Source: B4-G1 sp964393895 (lineage in GTDB: Bacteria > Chloroflexota > Anaerolineae > B4-G1). Taken from it: a stretch of DNA of 7,502 nt. This document shows, piece after piece, positions 1-5,968 of this stretch. The notes under the pieces are model-generated. The model was given only the letters and a program-made list of their open reading frames with translations, made no database searches and was not told the origin of the DNA. Each line of letters starts with the position of its first letter. Positions within the stretch are counted from its first letter, which is position 1. Made by a program: the position numbers and the translations under genes. The stretch covers positions 1 through 7,502 of the forward strand of contig CAYMWP010000178.1 of assembly GCA_964393895.1 (NCBI GenBank). Reading direction: 5' to 3'.

Positions 1-1352
1 GCCATCTCGGCGATGCCCCGCGCGTTGTCTACGATGGGCCCGTAAGCGTCGGAGGAAACGATCATGCCACTGATGGATAACATCCCCACCGCGCTGATGC
101 CGACCCCGTAAAAGCCACTGAGCCCGGACGATTCCGCCAAGTAGTAGGAAAGCAACGTCGCCACGACAATTCCAATGATCGAGGGAACGACGCTGACCAG
201 CCCGTAACTAAAGCCGGTAATGATGGTAATGGCCGCGCCAGAATCTGAGACGCGGGCCGTCTCGAGCACCGGACGGAAATCAGATGAAGTGTAGTAATCG
301 GAGGTAAGGCCGATGACGACGCCGGTAACAAGCCCGGCCAGAGTAGCCCACAACACGCCGAGGTTGTAGCCGCCCCGCAACACAACAGCAGTGGCCAGCG
401 CGGCAAAGATAGCGCAGGTGATGAACGTCCCGCTGTTGAGGGCCTTGCCCGGCTTGCCGCTCTTGCCCACGCGCACGAACTGGACACCGATGAGCGAAGC
501 GACGATGCCCAGCGTGCACAAAATCAGGGGAAACACAGTGTACCTGGCTTGCAGCAGGTCGTCACCGGCAAAGAGAGACGTGCCTAATAGCATGGCAGCC
601 ACAGCACTGGCCACGTAGCTATCGAATATGTCTGCTCCCATGCCGGCCACATCGCCGACGTTATCGCCGACGTTGTCGGCGACCACGGCCGGGTTGCGGG
701 GGTCATCCTCGGGGATGCCGATCTCGATCTTGCCCACCAGATCGGCTGCGATGTCGGCCGTCTTGGTATAGATCCCGCCTCCCGCTTTGGCCAACAAGGC
801 CAACGCCGACGCTCCAAAGCTAAAGCCGAGAATGATATTGGGATCGCCAGTAATCAGGTAAACGACGCTCATACCAATGATGGCCAGGCCCACCATGGCC
901 AGGCCCATCACGGAGCCGGCATAGAAGGCCACTTTGAAAGCGCGGTGGATGCTCTCGTTGGCTGCTGTCGCGCTTCGCACGTTGGCGGATACGGCGACGG
1001 TCATACCCATGTATCCGGCTACGGCAGAACATATCGCGCCGAACACAAAGGCCAGCGCCATCGCGATACCCCGGGATGGATTGATGCTCGCCGCCCTCGT
1101 ACCCAGGTGTTCGATGTCGAAACTGAACACGATAGCAATGATGACACCCAGCGCCACCGCGACGATGGTGAGCGCCAGGTAGAGACGGCGCAGGTAGGAT
1201 TCTGCCCCCTCTCGGATCCAGGCCGCGACTTCCTGAGCCTTCTCGGATCCGGCATCTTGCTGATTGACCCATAAGTATAGCCAGATCGCTACTCCGAGAG
1301 AACCGGCGCCCGCTATGATGGCAGCAAAGATCCAAGTCTGATATGTTGGCAT
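1..1352 (-). CDS. hppA: Membrane-bound ion-pumping pyrophosphatase, second copy (C-terminus beyond window)
   Basis: Integral membrane pyrophosphatase that couples PPi hydrolysis to H+ or Na+ export. The frame is open from the start to the window edge, giving about 450 residues of a family usually 650-800 long. Membrane helix 1 is near residues 4-28 and is followed by the usual IREGAESYL-type segment. The PPi/Mg site is canonical: GGGIYTK (K197), D200, D204, then EDDPRNP, and ADNVGDNVGD (D226, D230, D234). These match mung bean K250, D253, D257, D279, D283 and D287 at a constant offset of 53. DAYGPIVDN follows near the edge. Oddities are Asp244 (GADIFDS) where many bacterial pumps have the gate Glu, and Arg445 in DNARGIAEM where Gly is usual. 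The K+-dependence site lies just past the edge, so ion and K+ preference are undecided. I chose the ATG at 1352 (MPTYQT) because AGGTG lies 8 nt upstream; an in-frame ATG at 1358 is too close to that site. It is last of the six co-directional genes, 47 nt after the unknown gene. Confidence 0.95.
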   Translation of the reverse strand, partial: MPTYQTWIFAAIIAGAGSLGVAIWLYLWVNQQDAGSEKAQEVAAWIREGAESYLRRLYLALTIVAVALGVIIAIVFSFDIEHLGTRAASINPSRGIAMALAFVFGAICSAVAGYMGMTVAVSANVRSATAANESIHRAFKVAFYAGSVMGLAMVGLAIIGMSVVYLITGDPNIILGFSFGASALALLAKAGGGIYTKTADIAADLVGKIEIGIPEDDPRNPAVVADNVGDNVGDVAGMGADIFDSYVASAVAAMLLGTSLFAGDDLLQARYTVFPLILCTLGIVASLIGVQFVRVGKSGKPGKALNSGTFITCAIFAALATAVVLRGGYNLGVLWATLAGLVTGVVIGLTSDYYTSSDFRPVLETARVSDSGAAITIITGFSYGLVSVVPSIIGIVVATLLSYYLAESSGLSGFYGVGISAVGMLSISGMIVSSDAYGPIVDNARGIAEM

Positions 1353-1360
1353 GATCATTT

Positions 1361-1365
1361 CACCT
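1361..1365 (-). promoter_or_regulatory. Ribosome binding site deciding the hppA start
   Basis: AGGTG on the minus strand lies 8 nt before the ATG at 1352 but only 2 nt before the in-frame ATG at 1358. The spacing favours the inner start (MPTY...) over MIMPTY. Confidence 0.55.
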
Positions 1366-1399
1366 GTTGCGTGTGGCGGTCGAGGATAACACTCCAGGG

Positions 1400-2164
1400 T
1401 CATACGTTGGCAGAGCGCCACCAACGATAATGTTTGGCGCGCAGTTCTTCCTGCGGTGGCAGAGGGAAATACAAGAGCCCTTTTTCATTTCCCACAAAGA
1501 TGCCGTTCTTTATCGTGCGATATGGAAACGAGGCCGGCTGGATACGGTTGACCATCTTGGCGTGCACGGTCTTGGTCTCTAAATCCACCAGGCACTGGCG
1601 CAGGTGCCCGACGTTGGAGTAGGGCAGGTCGCGCACGTCACCGCGTTCAGGGTCCTCGGCCAATTCGTCCAGCCGTAGTTCTACGAAACAGATAGCTGGC
1701 AGAGAGAGAAGGCTGGTCGGACTTTTGACAATGAGCTCGTAGAACTCGCAGGGGCCTAGAGTGCTGACTATCAGAGGATGCACGGGTGTGATCTCTTGAT
1801 ACAGATGTAGTCCTACTGCGTCTTTGGGGAACTCTTGGCTCGATTCCAGGCCCAACGTCCGCCCATCCTGCGTCACGAGGTACAGTCTTTGAATGACGTC
1901 TAAAGGGATGTGTTCCAGCACGCGATAGACAGAGATATAGATCGAGCGTTTCGGGCTTCCATCCTCGTGAGGCACGCAACGCCGGACGCCTTCTTCGATG
2001 CGGAAAAAGCTGTGTCTAAAGTCCGGACTGATTTCAAAAAAGACGGCTTGCCCGCGCGCTTTCTTTGTGCTTCCAACTGAGTAGTAGACGCCAAACTCTT
2101 CAGGCGTCAACATGGAGGCGATCAGTGCTTCAGGTATCATGGACAGGTACAGGTGGATATCCAT
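1400..2164 (-). CDS. Protein of unknown function, 254 aa, between signalling genes and hppA
   Basis: I do not recognise a named family. The start ATG at 2164 (MDIHLYLSMIPEAL) has AAGGGGA 8 nt upstream. A longer reading from a TTG at 2230 adds 22 low-complexity residues and has no comparable site. The protein looks soluble: no signal peptide or membrane helix is visible. It appears to be a compact mixed alpha/beta fold. Residues 1-60 contain PEEFGVYYSVGSTKKARGQ followed by the strand AVFFEI, and residues 73-100 contain SIYISVYRVLEHIPLDVIQ then LYLVTQDGR. A second half (about 125-195) has ITPVHPLIVSTLG and AICFVELRLDEL. The end is rich in aromatic and basic residues (YRWWR). The composition suggests a genuine folded protein rather than a spurious frame. 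It lies 108 nt after the response regulator and 47 nt before hppA, so an adaptor or effector role in the cluster is possible, but this is only inferred from position. Confidence 0.8.
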   Translation of the reverse strand: MDIHLYLSMIPEALIASMLTPEEFGVYYSVGSTKKARGQAVFFEISPDFRHSFFRIEEGVRRCVPHEDGSPKRSIYISVYRVLEHIPLDVIQRLYLVTQDGRTLGLESSQEFPKDAVGLHLYQEITPVHPLIVSTLGPCEFYELIVKSPTSLLSLPAICFVELRLDELAEDPERGDVRDLPYSNVGHLRQCLVDLETKTVHAKMVNRIQPASFPYRTIKNGIFVGNEKGLLYFPLPPQEELRAKHYRWWRSANV

Positions 2165-2172
2165 AGCCGTCT

Positions 2173-2179
2173 TCCCCTT
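2173..2179 (-). promoter_or_regulatory. Ribosome binding site of the unknown gene
   Basis: AAGGGGA on the minus strand sits 8 nt before the ATG at 2164. It supports the 254-aa start over the TTG at 2230. Confidence 0.5.
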
Positions 2180-2250
2180 ATCTCTGATGTGGTCCCCAGT
2201 CACTCCACCTACCGGCCTACCGCTTCCCAACCCATCGGCTGCGATCAGGG

Positions 2251-2266
2251 CGGGCCCCTTTGCCCG
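2251..2266 (-). other. Small GC hairpin just after the response regulator gene
   Basis: CGGGC (2251-2255) and GCCCG (2262-2266) can form a 5-bp stem with a 6-nt loop, beginning 6 nt past the response regulator stop codon at 2273-2275. No T-run follows on the minus strand, so it does not look like an intrinsic terminator. It could act as a mild attenuator or an mRNA-end stabiliser within the operon, or be chance in GC-rich DNA. The rest of the 108-nt gap shows only the ribosome binding site of the next gene and a CGGTAGG doublet; I see no clear promoter. Confidence 0.25.
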
Positions 2267-2272
2267 GCGATG

Positions 2273-2911
2273 TTACGAGGAGCCGGTGGATGCCTCGGCC
2301 GCGATGCGTTGCGCGCACTCTGCCAGTTCGCGCAGCCGCTGCGTTTCGATGGAGAGTCCGCGAGCGCGCTGCATGTGCTCAAAGGCCTGGCCGTATAGCC
2401 GGGCTGCGTTTTCCCACTCGTGGGTGAACTCGGCGATACGGGCTGCCTGCTCGAGCGCTATGGCCGCCAATTCCCCTTTGCCCTCCTCGGTGTACTGGGA
2501 GGCCGCCTTCTCCAGGTCAGCCGGGCGTTGTTTGGGCAGCCGGCGCTCCGGCTCTGCCAAGACGCGCTCGACGGTCGGCAGCAGCAGGTCGTACCAGTTC
2601 GACTTGGGCAGGTACTCGTAAAAGTCCAACTGCGCAGCGCGCGCCTCGGTCTCCAACGAGGCGTAGCCGGTGAATATGATTACTCGCAAATCGGGCTGCC
2701 ACTGACGCAGCATCGCAGCCACTTGGAACCCGTCCATCTCGGGCACCTTCATGTCCAGCAGGGCGACGTCGCAAGGCGTTTCCTGCGCCCGCTCGAGCGC
2801 CTCGCGGGCACCGCTGGCCGTCACGATGGTGTAGCCAGCCTGTTTCAGGTAGTTCTCCAGGCTTTCGAGCGCGAGCAAATCATCGTCCATCACCAGTATC
2901 GTTGATGACAT
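2273..2911 (-). CDS. Response regulator: REC domain with helical C-terminal tail, no DNA-binding domain
   Basis: Cytosolic phosphoacceptor of a two-component system, 212 aa. The REC domain (residues 1-122) has the acidic cluster D9-D11, phosphorylatable D53 in LLDMKVPEMDG, T81 in IIFTGYAS and K103 in YLPKS, so it should be phosphorylation-competent. Residues about 125-207 are predicted helical and Ala/Glu/Arg-rich (for example ELAAIALEQAARIAEF and WENAARLYGQAFEHMQRA), reminiscent of one or two TPR-like helix pairs. No helix-turn-helix, GGDEF, EAL or HD output is visible, so output is probably by protein contact. The start ATG at 2911 is fixed by a strong AGGAGGT seven nt upstream, which is formed by the end of the preceding kinase gene. 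The 5-nt gap suggests translational coupling, so the REC-kinase is its likely partner. The tail could also be a dimerisation coil. Confidence 0.92.
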   Translation of the reverse strand: MSSTILVMDDDLLALESLENYLKQAGYTIVTASGAREALERAQETPCDVALLDMKVPEMDGFQVAAMLRQWQPDLRVIIFTGYASLETEARAAQLDFYEYLPKSNWYDLLLPTVERVLAEPERRLPKQRPADLEKAASQYTEEGKGELAAIALEQAARIAEFTHEWENAARLYGQAFEHMQRARGLSIETQRLRELAECAQRIAAEASTGSS

Positions 2912-2916
2912 TGTAC

Positions 2917-4089
2917 TTACCTCCTAAAGTTTTGTGCAGGCCGGGTGGCCTGAACTATAGTGCCGGAAGCGGCCTTGGACTGCACCGGCAACCGGACGGT
3001 GATTGTAGTTCCTTCGCCTACGGCGCTGGTCACCTCGATGCGACCAGCGTGGTTCTCAATGTTCCTGCGGGCGATGTAAAGCCCCAGTCCGCTCCCCTTT
3101 TTCCCGTTTCTCCAATCCGAAAATCCGATGCGAAAGATTCTCTCCTGCGCCTCCGGGGTAATGCCGATGCCTGTGTCTTTGATATCCACGGCGACCCATT
3201 CCCCTCCATCTCCCGCCTGGGAGGGGGGTGGGGCCTCCGGCCGCGTGCGCAGTACGAGCGTCCCGCCATCAGGCATGGCCCGCCCGGCATTGGTGAGCAT
3301 GTTGTGGAAAGCCCGTTCCAACTGGGCGCGGCTACCGTGTATAGGTGGGATGTCTGCGCCCCACTCCCGCACGGTGGTCACGTCAGGGTGACCATAACTG
3401 AACTCCTGCACCAGCCGCTCCAGCAGGCGATGGAGGTCAAGCGCCTCCCAGCGCCAGACCTCGCTGCTATCCAGGGCCACGGCCACGTGACCCAGGTCGT
3501 CGGCCAACCGCTTGATGCGGCCCAGAATCTGCCGGATGACCTCGATAGAGCGCTCACCCTCAGAGTCTCCTTCCACCAGTTTGTCCAGCGCCTGTACCCG
3601 CTGAGTGAGCACAAAATAGGTCGTGCCGCCTATGTCGTGGCCTACCTCACGCGCCAGGAGGCGCAGTTCATCCTCTGCCTGCTGTTTACGGCGGCGCAGT
3701 TCTTGCCATTCAAAGCCACGCTCAATACGCACGATCCATTGGTCCAGCGGCTCGGACTTGTTGACAAAGTCCTTAGCCCCTCCGCGCATGGCCGCGACCA
3801 CGTTATCGTACACACCATAGGCGCTGAGCATGATAACATAAGTCTGCTCCATCAGGCGCTTGTCGTGCATCAGGCTCAGCACTTGCATTCCGTCCAGCCC
3901 CGGCATATTGATGTCGAGCAGCATCACGTCGCAGGATGCACGCTCCAGCCAGGCCAGCGCCTCCTCCCCACCCGCCGTAGTCTCTACTTTCCAGCCTCGC
4001 GCTGCAAAGGTTGGACCGGTGAGGAAAGCCTCGACTTCCTCGCGGAAGAAAGGCTCGTCGTCTACTATGAGAATCGTTTTCTGTTCCAT
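2917..4089 (-). CDS. REC-histidine kinase fusion (N-terminal receiver, HisKA-like, HATPase)
   Basis: Soluble 390-aa sensor or relay kinase. The N-terminal receiver (about 1-122) has D10/D11, phosphoacceptor D59 in LLDINMPGLDG, S89 in IMLSAYG and K111 in FVNKS. A helical linker rich in Arg/Gln/Glu (about 123-145) leads to a HisKA-like helical pair (about 141-207) with the likely phosphoacceptor H151 in REVGHDIGG. The ATPase domain (about 250-372) is complete: N-box N263/N267 (FHNMLTNAGRAMPDGG), G1 box D305-T-G-I-G, F-box ERIFRIGFSDW, and G2 box G332-S-G-L-G. There are no membrane segments. The H-box has HDIGG rather than H-E-x-x-N-P, so the usual phosphatase Asn/Thr four residues after His is Gly. 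A receiver before the kinase fits an intermediate that is itself controlled by another kinase. It lies 61 nt after the GAF protein and 5 nt before the response regulator. The start at 4089 (MEQKTILIVDDE) fits the receiver fold; its ribosome site is weak (AAGGGG only 2 nt upstream). Confidence 0.94.
   Translation of the reverse strand: MEQKTILIVDDEPFFREEVEAFLTGPTFAARGWKVETTAGGEEALAWLERASCDVMLLDINMPGLDGMQVLSLMHDKRLMEQTYVIMLSAYGVYDNVVAAMRGGAKDFVNKSEPLDQWIVRIERGFEWQELRRRKQQAEDELRLLAREVGHDIGGTTYFVLTQRVQALDKLVEGDSEGERSIEVIRQILGRIKRLADDLGHVAVALDSSEVWRWEALDLHRLLERLVQEFSYGHPDVTTVREWGADIPPIHGSRAQLERAFHNMLTNAGRAMPDGGTLVLRTRPEAPPPSQAGDGGEWVAVDIKDTGIGITPEAQERIFRIGFSDWRNGKKGSGLGLYIARRNIENHAGRIEVTSAVGEGTTITVRLPVQSKAASGTIVQATRPAQNFRR
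2919..2926 (-). promoter_or_regulatory. Strong ribosome binding site built from the kinase gene's final codons
   Basis: TAGGAGGT on the minus strand overlaps the last codons AGG-AGG and the TAA stop of the REC-kinase, and sits 7 nt before the ATG of the response regulator at 2911. Ribosomes finishing the kinase would stop on this site, which is classic coupling geometry. Confidence 0.8.
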
Positions 4090-4103
4090 AGCCCCTTACA
4101 GTT

Positions 4104-4142
4104 CCCCTTCGGCTTTGCTCAGGACAGGCTCCCCTACGAAGG
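4104..4142 (-). repeat. Likely dispersed short palindromic repeat in the GAF/REC-kinase gap
   Basis: The minus strand reads CCTTCG, then GGGGAGCCTGTCCTGAGC, then a CGAAGG arm. CGAAGG at 4137-4142 and CCTTCG at 4106-4111 (plus-strand reading) are inverted arms around a 25-nt interior. The core resembles a 'TCCTGAGCgAAGtCGAAGG' element that I recall as a common dispersed intergenic repeat in Chloroflexota and similar genomes; this match is from memory. Only one copy is in the window. It fills most of the 61-nt gap and could form a hairpin in the operon mRNA ahead of the REC-kinase start. Confidence 0.45.
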
Positions 4143-4150
4143 TTGAGGTT

Positions 4151-5950
4151 TCAGTTTTCCTTCAGCGGTAACTCGAGCTCGAAACGAATCCCTCCGTCAC
4201 GAGCCTCCCAGGTGAGATTACCCCCGTATTGGGTCTCCACCGTCTCCCGTGCCAGCGCCCACTCGAAATGAAGGGGCGATAGTTCCTCGGGCGCGCCAGC
4301 CGCCGGTTCGAGGATGCCGGAAATCGCTTCGCTCAGGGGGCTCTCCGGCGCGTATATCTCTGTGCCCACGCGCTGACCATCGGCGCGTGAAAAAGTGCAT
4401 ACTTGTATGAGACCTCCGTGTATTTCAAGGGTCTCCATCGTCAGGCGCAGGAGAGTGACCAGGACGCCGAACAACTCGTTGGACTCGATGAACAGTGGGG
4501 GCAGGTCTCCGTAGGTCACGTGTATCTCCACCCCGCGCCGTTGCCGCTCCGCTGCCAGCCAGATGAGGACCTCGCGCACAACGTCGTTCCAGTTTGTGGT
4601 CGCGCGGACAAAGCCGATGTGTTGCGAGAATTTGAGCAGATCCAGCAGTTTGCCGCCGACCTCGTCCAGGCTAGTCTCGATGACGTCCAGTCGCCTGGCG
4701 AGTCGTGCGCTCTTCACGTCCTGGAGGTCGCCGCGCAGGTTGGTCAGCGCCAGGCGGGCTACGGCCAGCGGGTTTGCCGCCTCGTGCCGTATCCGTTGCG
4801 CCAGGGTGCCAAAGGAGGCGATCCGCTGCATGCGCATGGCGGTGACTCCCACGTCGTTCAGGGCCTTGAGATAACGAGCCCCCTCCAGCACGCCGCAGAT
4901 GGCCGTGGAAAGCAAGCGCAGGTACTCCTCGTCGTCATCGGTGAACCAATCGCGGTGGCCGGGGGCACTGGGAATCTTGTTGATCAATTCGAGAGTGCCC
5001 AGAACTTGGTCGCCCAACCGCAGGGGGACGCCAAGGAAGGAGCGATAAACGCCGGAGGGGAGATGTGAGGCGACCTCTGTGATGTGAGGGTCGTCCCAAC
5101 TCGCCAACGTGGCCGCCTCGCGTATCTGGACGGCTGTTCCATTGTGGACGATGTGGCCGGTCAGACCTTCCCCTGCCCTGTACGCCAGTTTGTTGACCAG
5201 TGCTCCAGGGAGGCCGCTGGCGGCCCGCAGCGTCACCTGGTGGGCACCTTCCTCGGTTCGCAGGTAAATCTGACAACCTTCGGTACGAAAGCCCTCCCTG
5301 ACCCGATCCGCTACGGCCCGCAGCATCTCGGCGATGGAACGTCGTGGATCCAACTCACCACTGATGTCCAACAGTAGCCGAAAGTAGCGCGCACGGCGCT
5401 TTTCCCGCTCGTAACGCTGCGAGTTCTCGATGGCAATGCTCACCATCGCGGCCACGTGGCTCAGCAGCGCTTCGTCCTGCTCGCCGAACCGCTCTCCTTC
5501 CACCCTCTTCCCAGAGACCCGCAACACGCCGAGCACGGTGTCGCCGTCCCTAGAGAGGACTGGCACTCCCAGGTAAGCCTGGCCCTGTTTGGCGCTGATC
5601 TCGGAGAATTTTTTGCTCCAGACCAGGTCATGTCCCGTCTCTTGGGCAATGCGACGCAATTCCCCGCTATCCCTGACGTCAGCGATGCGCAGCGGTTGGC
5701 CGTGCCTGGCGATCCAGCCGGTCAGTCCTTCGCCAAGCTCGTACTCTATCCGCCCGGCGGGCATCTTTGCGCTCTCCAGGAGACCGGTGGTGCCGCGCAG
5801 GACGTAGCGGCCGGTGATGTCATCGCGCAGGAAGATGGAAGAGCCGCCAGCGCCGAGCCGGTCACGGGCATAGCGCACGACCAGCGCCATCAAGCGATCG
5901 CGGTTCAACTCGCCATAGATTTCCAGCAGTTCTTGGTCAGATCTGAGCAT
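4151..5950 (-). CDS. Two-GAF sensor protein with HisKA helix and degenerate ATPase domain
   Basis: Soluble 599-aa signal sensor. GAF1 spans about 15-178 (SSIFLRDD, YELGEGLTGWIARHGQPL, AYLGVPVL, VLGVLRV) and GAF2 about 195-357 (CQIYLRTEEG, YRAGEGLTGHIVHNG, SFLGVPLRL, VLGTLELINK). GAF domains bind small ligands such as cyclic nucleotides, haem or other cofactors; the ligand cannot be read from the sequence. A HisKA-like pair follows (about 370-445), with H389 in RIRHEAANPLAV, a good H-E-x-x-N-P H-box. The C-terminal 450-599 occupies the place of the HATPase domain, but its boxes are missing: the N-box position (FGVLVTLLRLTMETLE) has no Asn, no DxGxG is present, and the G2 region (LHFEWALARETVETQYGG) has lost its Gly-rich loop while keeping the following helix and the final strand ELELPL. 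It is therefore probably a pseudokinase. No membrane helices are seen. The start ATG at 5950 lies 18 nt after the upstream hppA stop, with GAGG 5 nt before it, so co-expression with that pump is likely. Confidence 0.92.
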   Translation of the reverse strand: MLRSDQELLEIYGELNRDRLMALVVRYARDRLGAGGSSIFLRDDITGRYVLRGTTGLLESAKMPAGRIEYELGEGLTGWIARHGQPLRIADVRDSGELRRIAQETGHDLVWSKKFSEISAKQGQAYLGVPVLSRDGDTVLGVLRVSGKRVEGERFGEQDEALLSHVAAMVSIAIENSQRYEREKRRARYFRLLLDISGELDPRRSIAEMLRAVADRVREGFRTEGCQIYLRTEEGAHQVTLRAASGLPGALVNKLAYRAGEGLTGHIVHNGTAVQIREAATLASWDDPHITEVASHLPSGVYRSFLGVPLRLGDQVLGTLELINKIPSAPGHRDWFTDDDEEYLRLLSTAICGVLEGARYLKALNDVGVTAMRMQRIASFGTLAQRIRHEAANPLAVARLALTNLRGDLQDVKSARLARRLDVIETSLDEVGGKLLDLLKFSQHIGFVRATTNWNDVVREVLIWLAAERQRRGVEIHVTYGDLPPLFIESNELFGVLVTLLRLTMETLEIHGGLIQVCTFSRADGQRVGTEIYAPESPLSEAISGILEPAAGAPEELSPLHFEWALARETVETQYGGNLTWEARDGGIRFELELPLKEN

Positions 5951-5968
5951 CTCGCCCTCGGCCCATTA

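Noticed and set aside
820..1335. Minus-strand open frame of 171 codons near the window start
   Set aside because: It is a shifted reading of the hppA gene. The correct frame gives continuous HppA sequence with all catalytic motifs from 1352 to the edge, with no frameshift needed.
2165..2230. Longer form of the unknown protein starting from TTG at 2230
   Set aside because: The added 22 residues are Gly/Arg-rich and unlike the rest, TTG is a rare start, and the ATG at 2164 has a well-spaced ribosome site.
2251..2266. Intrinsic terminator after the response regulator
   Set aside because: The stem is only 5 bp and no T-run follows on the transcribed side, so it is recorded only as a weak hairpin.
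2902..4146. Long plus-strand open frame of 414 codons opposite the REC-kinase
   Set aside because: It runs exactly antisense to a gene with complete REC and kinase motifs. Its translation is rich in His/Gln/Pro without recognisable domains, as expected for a shadow frame in GC-rich DNA.
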